64,000 bases of DNA from Marinitoga hydrogenitolerans DSM 16785 (GTDB taxonomy: Bacteria; Thermotogota; Thermotogae; Petrotogales; Petrotogaceae), in contig NZ_FQUI01000001.1 in assembly GCF_900129175.1 (NCBI RefSeq), positions 62,001 through 126,000 on the forward strand, read 5' to 3'. This document shows, piece by piece, positions 57,423 through 64,000 of the stretch. A program made the translations under genes and the position numbers. Each line of letters starts with the position of its first letter. Position 1 is the stretch's first letter. The notes beneath the pieces were generated by a model. It was not told the origin of the DNA. It was given only the letters and a program-made list of their open reading frames with translations, and made no database searches.

Positions 57423-57719
57423 TTATGGTAATACTATTAACATCAATAATGCTATAACCAATGAATACAACCCTGTAGATTCTGTAACTGCCATAGCAAG
57501 TAACATTCGTGTTGTTAATGATCCTGCCATCTCTGGTTGTCTTGCCATAGCATCCATAGCATGAGCACCAACCTGACCTTCACCAACACCAGGACCTATA
57601 GCACCTATACCCATTGCCAACCCTGCACCAATAAATTTACCTAAATAATATAAACCTGTTCCTAATGCAGCTTCACTCCCTGAACTTACTATTTCTTGTG
57701 CAACTTGTTCAACAGCCAT
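57423..57719 (-). CDS. atpE: ATP synthase Fo subunit c, predicted sodium-type with two carboxylates
   Basis: The 98-residue proteolipid has two membrane helices and the loop ARQPE. The N-terminus is about 20 residues longer than usual. The ion site shows E80-S81-T82 with Y85 (VTESTGLY), matching the Na+ ligands E65, S66, T67 and Y70 of Ilyobacter tartaricus, and a second carboxylate E47 (GVGEG) at the position of its Q32. AGGAGG precedes the ATG by nine bases. Confidence 0.95.
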   Translation of the reverse strand: MAVEQVAQEIVSSGSEAALGTGLYYLGKFIGAGLAMGIGAIGPGVGEGQVGAHAMDAMARQPEMAGSLTTRMLLAMAVTESTGLYSLVIALLMLIVLP

Positions 57720-57751
57720 TCTAATCTACCTCCTTATAATTTTAATATTTT

Positions 57752-58576
57752 TTATTCTTCAAGTAATGCTCCCATATATGCTATTGCTAGAAGCGAAAAT
57801 ACAAATGCCTGTATTAACCCAACAAAAATACCAAAGAATCCCCATAAAAATATAGGAAGAACAAAATATTTCAACATATAACTTATTATTAATACCAAAA
57901 TTCCTCCACCAAAAATATTACCAAAAAGCCTTAAAGAATGCGATACTGGTTTTGCTAATTCGCCGATTAAATTTAATGGCAATAACAATGGTGTAGGTTC
58001 AATAAACATTTTTAACCATTTTCCTACCCCCTTTGCCCTCGCTGCAAACACATGACTTATAATAAGAACCATAATTGCAAACGTTGCATTGGTATTTAAA
58101 TCAGAAGTTGGGGTATACCATGTGTCTGTAAACAATCCTATTTTTAATCCTTCATCTACAGGTGAAACATTAATACCCGGCATACCAGAAATTAAATTTG
58201 CAACTAAAACAAATAAGAATAAGGTTGTTGAAATAACATATACGGACTTTCTATATTTTTGATTGGGCACAGCATCTTCAACTAATTCCCAAAAATATTC
58301 TAATAATGATTCAACTAACGCTTGTTTTTTATTTGGTATTAGTTCAAATTTTACTCCTGCTGCAAATATAATCAAAATAAATATAATTGTAAAAGACATA
58401 ATAACTGTCATTGGATTTATAGTATTCCAAAAAGATGCCGTTTCTCCAAATGAATAAGTCCATCTTAATCCGACACCTTCCAAATCAGCAGATGGAAAAA
58501 CAATGAAATTTATTAAACCCAACACGGCATAAATCGAAAAAAGGATTAATAGAGTTTTTTTCTGTTTTTGATTCAT
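57752..58576 (-). CDS. atpB: ATP synthase Fo subunit a
   Basis: The 274-residue membrane protein has five to six helices, the essential arginine in LAKPVSHSLRLFGNIFGG, and a C-terminal helix with FGIFVGLIQAFVFSLLAI. It forms the ion channel next to the c ring. GGGGAGGAAT lies upstream. Confidence 0.95.
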   Translation of the reverse strand: MNQKQKKTLLILFSIYAVLGLINFIVFPSADLEGVGLRWTYSFGETASFWNTINPMTVIMSFTIIFILIIFAAGVKFELIPNKKQALVESLLEYFWELVEDAVPNQKYRKSVYVISTTLFLFVLVANLISGMPGINVSPVDEGLKIGLFTDTWYTPTSDLNTNATFAIMVLIISHVFAARAKGVGKWLKMFIEPTPLLLPLNLIGELAKPVSHSLRLFGNIFGGGILVLIISYMLKYFVLPIFLWGFFGIFVGLIQAFVFSLLAIAYMGALLEE

Positions 58577-58591
58577 ACATATTCCTCCCCA

Positions 58592-58930
58592 TTATTTTGG
58601 TGAAATAAATGCTGCAAACTTCATATTCATAAGTCCTAAAAAAGATACAAACAATCCTTCATTAGAAATCAAACCTGCAACCAATAAGATTATACCAAAA
58701 AAAGCGTATCGTATAAGATAACCTTTTGAAAATTTATATTTTGTTTTGGTTAACAATATATTAATTTCATCGGCTATCATTAAAATCCCAACAATTGCTC
58801 CTAAACTCCCCCAAAAAACAAAAAGAGCTTTTAGTTTTAAAAAAAATACTAAAATTAAAAATTCAATTATCGAAAGAATTATTATCTTTATTATTATCTC
58901 TTTTACTTTCTTTTTTAGTTCTAAATTCAT
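58592..58930 (-). CDS. atpI: Putative ATP synthase subunit I (AtpI)
   Basis: The 112-residue protein has four predicted helices and lies between the AtpZ-like gene and atpB, where AtpI belongs. Sequence conservation of AtpI is low, so the call rests on size, topology and position. Its start overlaps the preceding gene by 68 bases, with a GGAGG that is 15 bases away, more than is usual. AtpI assists c-ring assembly in some bacteria. Confidence 0.72.
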   Translation of the reverse strand: MNLELKKKVKEIIIKIIILSIIEFLILVFFLKLKALFVFWGSLGAIVGILMIADEINILLTKTKYKFSKGYLIRYAFFGIILLVAGLISNEGLFVSFLGLMNMKFAAFISPK

Positions 58931-59156
58931 TATCTTGTTTCTTAGCCTCCTTTAATAACTCTATTATACCATTATACAAACCTGATATAACTCCTAAAAA
59001 CAAAAAAATTATCTTCCATATTTCAAAGTGTGTTAAGGAAGACAATAAAGTTCCAATTAAATACCCAATAAAAATGTTTGCTAAAACCGTTAATGCGAAA
59101 AAAAGAATCAAATTTAAATTTGCAAAAATTTTAATATCTAATCTATTTTTTTTCAT
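58863..59156 (-). CDS. AtpZ-like small membrane protein of the ATP synthase operon
   Basis: The 97-residue protein has two membrane helices (about 14-38 and 46-66) and a lysine/asparagine-rich C-terminal tail. The pattern GYLIGTLL then KIIFLFLGVISGLYN fits the AtpZ/AtpI F-ATPase accessory family. Its start overlaps the cheX stop by four bases (ATGA), so it is translated in the same transcript. Confidence 0.7.
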   Translation of the reverse strand: MKKNRLDIKIFANLNLILFFALTVLANIFIGYLIGTLLSSLTHFEIWKIIFLFLGVISGLYNGIIELLKEAKKQDNEFRTKKESKRDNNKDNNSFDN

Positions 59157-59623
59157 ATCGCACTTTTTAATACCACAAAAAATTCTTCGGAAAATTTATT
59201 ATCAATATTCATTGGAAATCTTAAAGAAATTCCATCTTTTATAAAAATAATATTATTTCCATGCATTATTGAAGGAGGAGTAATATTTATCTTATATCCT
59301 AATTTTTCTAAACTTACAGCAATAGCTCCTGAAATCATATTTCCTAATTCTCCTAATGCGCTTAAACTCATTTCATCTAATTTTTCCACAGGCATTCCCA
59401 TCATCATTTGTGAAACGATTGTTTTTGCGGATTCTACAGATAACCCCATATGAATATTTCCATTTAAATCCCCTATAAATCCAATAGTAACAACCACCTC
59501 ATATGATCTGTTTTCTCCCTTATCAACAACAGGCTTTTGAATGACAATATCCATATTATTTGTTGCCATTTTGAAAGTCTTTGAAAAAGCATCTAATATA
59601 GAATTAATAACTTTTACATTCAT
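59153..59623 (-). CDS. cheX: Chemotaxis phosphatase CheX-like protein
   Basis: The 156-residue protein has the CheC/CheX phosphatase motif in SALGELGNMISG (the paired Glu and Asn) and the single-domain length of CheX. CheX dephosphorylates CheY-P in flagellar chemotaxis. AAGGAGG precedes the ATG. It is the first gene of the ATP synthase operon here, with a four-base overlap to the next gene. Confidence 0.87.
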   Translation of the reverse strand: MNVKVINSILDAFSKTFKMATNNMDIVIQKPVVDKGENRSYEVVVTIGFIGDLNGNIHMGLSVESAKTIVSQMMMGMPVEKLDEMSLSALGELGNMISGAIAVSLEKLGYKINITPPSIMHGNNIIFIKDGISLRFPMNIDNKFSEEFFVVLKSAI

Positions 59624-59653
59624 GAAAAATCCTCCTTTTTATATTTCATAATT

Positions 59654-59682
59654 ATTATACTATAATTTTAATTAAATTACAA
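59654..59682 (-). promoter_or_regulatory. Promoter of the cheX-atp operon
   Basis: On minus, TTGTAA (59677-59682) and a perfect TATAAT (59654-59659) are 17 bases apart, 31 bases before the cheX start. Confidence 0.8.
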
Positions 59683-59694
59683 CATTATAATAAT

Positions 59695-59723
59695 TTTACT
59701 AAAAAATTTTTTTCTGGTATAAT
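59695..59723 (+). promoter_or_regulatory. Promoter of the phosphofructokinase gene
   Basis: TTTACT (59695-59700) and TATAAT (59718-59723) are 17 bases apart, with a TGG extended -10 element, 43 bases before the start. Confidence 0.75.
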
Positions 59724-59765
59724 GATATTAAAAGAGTACAAGAGCTTTTAATGGGAGGGGTTAGA

Positions 59766-60788
59766 ATGCGTGTTGGTATATTAACTGGAGGGGGAGACTG
59801 TCCTGGTTTAAATGCTGTTATTAGAGGTATTGTTCATGCTGCTAATGAAAGATTTGAAACATACGGAATATTAAATGGTTGGAAAGGTATGCTAACAAAA
59901 GATATAATGAAATTAACAATGGATGATGTAGAAGGAATACATATTTTAGGTGGAACTATATTAGGAACATCCAGAGTTAACCCATTTAAAGATGAAGAGA
60001 GTAAAGAATTACTTGAAAAAAATTATAAAGATATGAATTTAGATGCATTAATCGCTATTGGGGGAGATGATACATTATCTGTAGCTGCTAAACTATCCAG
60101 TTTAGGATATCCTGTTGTTGGTGTTCCAAAAACAATAGACAATGACGTTTCTAACACAGATTATACTTTTGGATTTCATACAGCTGTAAATGTTGGAGCA
60201 GATGCTATAGACAGACTACATTCAACTGCAAAATCTCATCAAAGAGTTATGATTGTTGAATTAATGGGAAGAGAAGCTGGCTGGATAACAATTGAGGCTG
60301 GAATGGCTGCTGGAGCACATTTAATATTAATACCAGAATTTCCAATGACAATAAACGAAATTGTAAACTACGTGAACAAAAGAATGAAAGATAAAAGATA
60401 TATGATAATTGCTGTAGCAGAAGGATTTAAACCAACTGAATTAGAACAGGTTGTTGCAGATAAATCTTCAATTGATGCTTTTGGTCATATTAAACTTGGT
60501 GGAATAGCTCATTATTTGGCTGAAATCATTGAACAAAAAACAGGATTTGAAACAAGATCTGTTGTATTGGGGCATTTGTTAAGAGGTGGAACTCCTACAG
60601 CTTTCGATAGAATTTTAGGAACAAGATATGGTGTAGAAGCAATGCGTCTTATAAAAAATAAAGATTTTGGAAGGATGGTTGCTTTAAAAGGAAATAAAAT
60701 AATTTCTATTCCATTAGAATATGGTGTCGCTACAAAAAAACTTGTTCCTTTTGAATACTACAAATTAGCTCAATTATTTTTTGATTGA
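59766..60788 (+). CDS. 6-phosphofructokinase, predicted pyrophosphate-dependent (group III type)
   Basis: The 340-residue protein starts MRVGILTGGGDCPGLNA and has GGTILGTSR, GGDDTLS (99-104) and PKTIDNDV (121-128). In place of E. coli Gly104 it has Asp (D102), and in place of Gly124 it has Lys (K122); this pair marks pyrophosphate users such as Amycolatopsis PPi-PFK, which has the same length. It would interconvert fructose-6-phosphate and fructose-1,6-bisphosphate with PPi. ATG 59766 follows GGGAGGGG; the ATG at 59751 precedes that site. Confidence 0.92.
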   Translation: MRVGILTGGGDCPGLNAVIRGIVHAANERFETYGILNGWKGMLTKDIMKLTMDDVEGIHILGGTILGTSRVNPFKDEESKELLEKNYKDMNLDALIAIGGDDTLSVAAKLSSLGYPVVGVPKTIDNDVSNTDYTFGFHTAVNVGADAIDRLHSTAKSHQRVMIVELMGREAGWITIEAGMAAGAHLILIPEFPMTINEIVNYVNKRMKDKRYMIIAVAEGFKPTELEQVVADKSSIDAFGHIKLGGIAHYLAEIIEQKTGFETRSVVLGHLLRGGTPTAFDRILGTRYGVEAMRLIKNKDFGRMVALKGNKIISIPLEYGVATKKLVPFEYYKLAQLFFD

Positions 60789-60864
60789 TAAATTAGCGCT
60801 AAAGATTTACGGATTTCAATAAAATAATATAATTAACCATTTAATATTAAATAGAGGTGAGGCA

Positions 60865-61755
60865 ATGAATTATGCTGTAACTATTGGTACTTTTGATGGT
60901 GTTCACAAAGGGCATCAGGTTATTATCAAAAAGACACTTGAAATTGCAAAAAGTAACAATTTAATCCCAAAAGCTTATATCATGAAATATCCCGCTTCAA
61001 AATATTTTGGAAATTTTAGCGGAGTTATTATTCCATCTTATAAAAGAGAAGAAATATTAATGAATTATGGATTTGAAACAGAAGTTTTTGAGCTTCCTAA
61101 GGTTATACATATTTCCCATGAAGAATATTTGAAATTCCTTTTGAAAAATGGTATGAAAGCTATTATATGTGGTGAAGATTTTACTTTTGGAAAAGACAGA
61201 AAAGGGGATATTTCTTACCTTTTGGCAAAACAACATAAAAATAATTTTTTCGTCGAAGTACTCAAAGACATTAAAACTTCAGAAACAAGAATTAGTTCAA
61301 CATTTATTAGAAGAGCTTTACTTGCAGGAAATATAGATGAAGCTAATAATTTATTGGGTAGAATTTGGACAATTGAAGGGCCTGTTTATGAAGATCGGCA
61401 TGTTGGTTTTAGTTTGGGATTTCCTACTGCTAATATAGATATAAGATATAAAGAAGAGGTTATTTATCCAAAATATGGTGTGTACCTGGTAAAAGGCGGT
61501 GTAAAAAATAATCCTCATAAATACTATGGACTTATGAGTGTTGGATTAAGACCTACTTTTAATGAAAATATAAAAGAACCTAAAGTTGAAATTTATTTTT
61601 TAGATTATTTTGGTGATTTATATAATAAAATAATAGAAGTTGAGGTATTAAAGTTTCTTAGAGATGAAATAAAATTTAATTCTAAAAAAGACCTTATTAA
61701 TCAAATGATAAAAGATGAAGATAATGCCAGGAAAATAATAAATAACTGGAGATAG
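60865..61755 (+). CDS. ribF: Bifunctional riboflavin kinase/FAD synthetase
   Basis: The 296-residue protein has an N-terminal nucleotidyltransferase domain (GTFDGVHKGHQ near 8, ISSTFIRRAL near 147) and a C-terminal riboflavin kinase domain (GFPTANID near 187). It makes FMN and FAD in the cytoplasm. GAGGTGAGG precedes the ATG. The gene ends in a terminator. Confidence 0.95.
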   Translation: MNYAVTIGTFDGVHKGHQVIIKKTLEIAKSNNLIPKAYIMKYPASKYFGNFSGVIIPSYKREEILMNYGFETEVFELPKVIHISHEEYLKFLLKNGMKAIICGEDFTFGKDRKGDISYLLAKQHKNNFFVEVLKDIKTSETRISSTFIRRALLAGNIDEANNLLGRIWTIEGPVYEDRHVGFSLGFPTANIDIRYKEEVIYPKYGVYLVKGGVKNNPHKYYGLMSVGLRPTFNENIKEPKVEIYFLDYFGDLYNKIIEVEVLKFLRDEIKFNSKKDLINQMIKDEDNARKIINNWR

Positions 61756-61775
61756 ATATCCTATCTCCAGTTATT
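61741..61775. terminator. Bidirectional terminator between ribF and fliD
   Basis: A 15-bp perfect stem AATAACTGGAGATAG and its complement with an ATATC loop spans the ribF stop. T-rich sequence follows on plus. On minus it lies 11 bases past the fliD stop. Confidence 0.88.
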
Positions 61776-61785
61776 TATATTTTAT

Positions 61786-63651
61786 TTATTTAGCAAATGC
61801 ACTCATTATCCATGACCCTTGTGCTTGCATTTGAGAAACAGATTGTTCCATTGCTGAAAACTTTTGCCAATAATAAGCTTCTTTTCTTTGGAGTTGATCT
61901 ATTAAAGACGTCATCCTTTTGGCTATATCTCTCATTTCAAGCCCTATTGTTCCTGTAGTTCCAGAAATTTGGTCTATTGTTCCTCCAAATTTTGTTGTTT
62001 CCCATATATAATCTTTAAATTGTATTGCAATACCTTTATTATTAGAATCTTCATAAGCAAATAATTTCCAGACTTCTTCTGCATTATTTTGAATTGCTTG
62101 TTTTAATTTGTCTTCATTAATTTGCAAAACACCTTTCATAGTGTTTTCATAAGTACCTCCGGCATCACCTGAATTTATGCCAATTTCATATAAAGATCTA
62201 TAAGCCATGTCTACATCAGAAGACCACGATATTACTCCATAAGCCATGTCTCTTAACGAATTAAAAATATCTTCTAAATTATCATCACCTTTTAAAACAC
62301 CTTTAATTTTATCCTCTTCAGATAACGTTTCACCTTTCTCTGGTTTCACTGCATCTTCATTTAATTTGTCATATATATATCCTATAATCTCATTATATTT
62401 GTCAACAAATTCGCTTATCTTATCATATGTTGCATCCACATCTTGAGTTACTTGAACATCTACCCATCCAGTAGATATTGATTTTAAATTTAGTGTGACA
62501 TTATTATATTCTACAGTATTACCCCATGTTGTTTTGGTTAAATCTGCTGTTCCATCACCATCTAAGTCTATTTCAACATTTGCCGCACTACCAGGAATAA
62601 TAGTTCCTAAATAATTTCCACCACTATCAACCCACGACAAATCATCAAGAACATTTGTCAAATTATTTCCATTAGAATCCCCATCTTCAATAGTTATTGA
62701 TTGAGGACCACCCTCTTTATTTCTTATCATGAGTTTGTCTTCATTCTCATCATACCATACTATTACATTAGCATTTGATGCGTTTATTCTTGCAATTAAA
62801 TCTCCAACTGTATCTGTTGAACTAACTGTTATCTCAGTCCCATTAATTCTTATTATACCAGAAGTGACATCTGGGCTTATATCTGATAACAATTTAGATG
62901 TATTTATTGCACCTACATGTACTGTACTCTCTATATAACCAGCTGTTGCTCCACCAGGCACATAATCTGATCCTTCAAGATTAAAAACTTCTACAAAATT
63001 ACTGGTATCTGATGAATCTCCTAATAATATATTCGCAACAGTTCCTTCCTGCCCAACTTTTTCTTCAATTCTTAATTTCCCATTATTTAAAGATGCTGTA
63101 AAATATGTTGAATTTGTATCAATTTGATTTATTATATCTCCTATTGTATCAGTTCCTGAAAAATTAATATTTAAAGTCTCCAATACATTACCAGAAGAAT
63201 CAAGGGCTTTTAATGTAAATGTCCCAGCCACAGGTGTTGTTCTTCCATTTAATTGATAATATTGTGTTGTTAAGTCCGGAATATTTCCTAATGTATTATT
63301 AGGAGTTAAAGATGTTGACGAAGATAAAGAATTAACTTTAACCTTAAAATTTGTATTAGTTGCCGATGTTGACGCTGTTGCTGACAAAACATTTTCATCA
63401 CTTACTTGAACGGTTTTTGGTATTAAATTACTTTTTAATTTAAAAGTAGCAAGGAAATCCCAGAAGTCACTGAGTTTTGAATCAACTTCTTCCCACGCTT
63501 TTTGTTTTAATTGTAATGTTTCAAAATCATTTTGTAACCTTTCCAAAGGTTTCCTTTCTACTGACATTAACTGATCTATAATAGATGATGTATCTAATCC
63601 ACTTGCTATTCCACCAAATTGAAAAGTTCCAAGATAACTATTTTCACTCAT
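61786..63651 (-). CDS. fliD: Flagellar filament cap protein FliD (HAP2)
   Basis: The 621-residue protein has the FliD N-terminal segment IASGLDTSSIIDQLMSVERKPLERLQ, a long variable middle rich in Ser, Thr, Asp and Gly, and a C-terminal domain ending with a coiled coil (KRMTSLIDQLQRKEAYYWQKFSAMEQSVSQMQ region). It caps the filament and guides flagellin assembly. GAGGTGATT lies before the ATG. It follows flaG by 16 bases. Confidence 0.95.
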   Translation of the reverse strand: MSENSYLGTFQFGGIASGLDTSSIIDQLMSVERKPLERLQNDFETLQLKQKAWEEVDSKLSDFWDFLATFKLKSNLIPKTVQVSDENVLSATASTSATNTNFKVKVNSLSSSTSLTPNNTLGNIPDLTTQYYQLNGRTTPVAGTFTLKALDSSGNVLETLNINFSGTDTIGDIINQIDTNSTYFTASLNNGKLRIEEKVGQEGTVANILLGDSSDTSNFVEVFNLEGSDYVPGGATAGYIESTVHVGAINTSKLLSDISPDVTSGIIRINGTEITVSSTDTVGDLIARINASNANVIVWYDENEDKLMIRNKEGGPQSITIEDGDSNGNNLTNVLDDLSWVDSGGNYLGTIIPGSAANVEIDLDGDGTADLTKTTWGNTVEYNNVTLNLKSISTGWVDVQVTQDVDATYDKISEFVDKYNEIIGYIYDKLNEDAVKPEKGETLSEEDKIKGVLKGDDNLEDIFNSLRDMAYGVISWSSDVDMAYRSLYEIGINSGDAGGTYENTMKGVLQINEDKLKQAIQNNAEEVWKLFAYEDSNNKGIAIQFKDYIWETTKFGGTIDQISGTTGTIGLEMRDIAKRMTSLIDQLQRKEAYYWQKFSAMEQSVSQMQAQGSWIMSAFAK

Positions 63652-63667
63652 TTTTAATCACCTCTAT

Positions 63668-64000
63668 TTACGCACGTTCATCGAGAAAAATACCTTCTAA
63701 TTTATCCAGCATTTCTGCCATTTTTACAGCTGTTTCAGGTGGAATTTGCCTAATTACTTTTTTTGAATCTTTATCAATGATTTTAACTATTATCATATTA
63801 ACATCATCATTCACTTCAAATTTTACTTCACCTTTAAAAATCTCTTTTAATTTATTTAATTTTTCCTCTATAACTCTTGAAAGTTTTTTTGTATCTAAGT
63901 TAATTGTATTATTACTTTTAGTATTCTTTTCCAATTCAGAAGGTATTCTTTTATTAGCTATTTTTCTTGAAAAACTTATATCTTTTGTAAGCGAATCTAT
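63668..64000 (-). CDS. flaG: FlaG family protein, 5' end beyond the window
   Basis: The frame ends at 63668 and stays open to the window edge, at least 110 residues. A TTG at 63934 could be read as a start, but it has no ribosome site and the frame continues upstream, so the true start is probably outside. The C-terminal part shows the FlaG motif VIRQIPPETAVKMAEMLDKLEG. FlaG influences flagellar filament length. It is cotranscribed with fliD. Confidence 0.85.
   Translation of the reverse strand: MDSLTKDISFSRKIANKRIPSELEKNTKSNNTINLDTKKLSRVIEEKLNKLKEIFKGEVKFEVNDDVNMIIVKIIDKDSKKVIRQIPPETAVKMAEMLDKLEGIFLDERA

Noticed and set aside
63668-63934. 88-residue FlaG starting at TTG 63934
   Set aside because: The frame stays open to the window edge and no ribosome site precedes the TTG, so the gene is treated as partial.

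Overview
The window is AT-rich chromosomal DNA that reads as a member of the Thermotogae, most likely Marinitoga or a close relative in the Petrotogaceae. The main pointers are a toga-type pair of envelope genes (an SLH/coiled-coil anchor followed by a beta-barrel porin), a NusG enlarged by an inserted domain as in Thermotoga, a PolC-type replicative polymerase, an F-type ATP synthase with sodium-site residues in subunit c, a phosphofructokinase with pyrophosphate-type residues, and flagellar and chemotaxis genes. Genus is an inference; no rRNA gene is present to confirm it.

Layout. 1-6.3 kb (minus): the N-terminal 760 residues of PolC, an NADH-oxidase/CoA-disulfide-reductase-type flavoprotein, and a three-gene unit of an ArsB/NhaD-type permease, a macro-domain protein and a small membrane protein. 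6.5-13.5 kb (plus): a stress and genome-maintenance operon clpC-radA-disA-smpB-ABC ATPase-pseudouridine synthase, meeting a TPR gene and a prepilin peptidase gene on the other strand. 15-24.5 kb (mostly plus): a phosphoesterase, rpmE, an S1-domain protein, secG, tyrS, the toga genes, a divergent porin paralogue, tRNA-Asp, HU and a fluoride channel with its DUF190 partner. 24.5-39.1 kb (minus): an unrecorded 46-residue ORF, a MoxR-DUF58-DUF4129 unit, a seven-gene unit combining a LytS/LytTR two-component system, an ABC-2 exporter and three envelope proteins, a secreted PHP-type hydrolase, and arcD/arcA. 39.4-52 kb (plus): the conserved translation/transcription block tRNA-Thr, tRNA-Tyr, rpmG, secE, nusG, rplK, rplA, rplJ, rplL, rpoB, rpoC, with ribosomal-protein leaders. 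52.1-59.6 kb (minus): the complete ATP synthase operon, headed by cheX. 59.7-61.8 kb (plus): phosphofructokinase and ribF. 61.8-64 kb (minus): fliD and a flaG that runs off the edge.

Most of the content is core metabolism and information processing. The least described part is the operon at 28.5-34.5 kb: it looks like a self-contained envelope-sensing and export system with tandem operator-like repeats in front of it. Other points worth a second look are an intrinsic-terminator hairpin inside the prepilin peptidase gene, alternative hairpins that can hide the atpF ribosome site, cheX cotranscribed with the ATP synthase, the two-carboxylate sodium site in AtpE, and the porin paralogue next to the toga genes. 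No CRISPR array, insertion sequence, prophage or rRNA was seen. There is no gene-free stretch over 300 bases; the longest (39111-39400, before tRNA-Thr) holds a consensus promoter and a short direct repeat.
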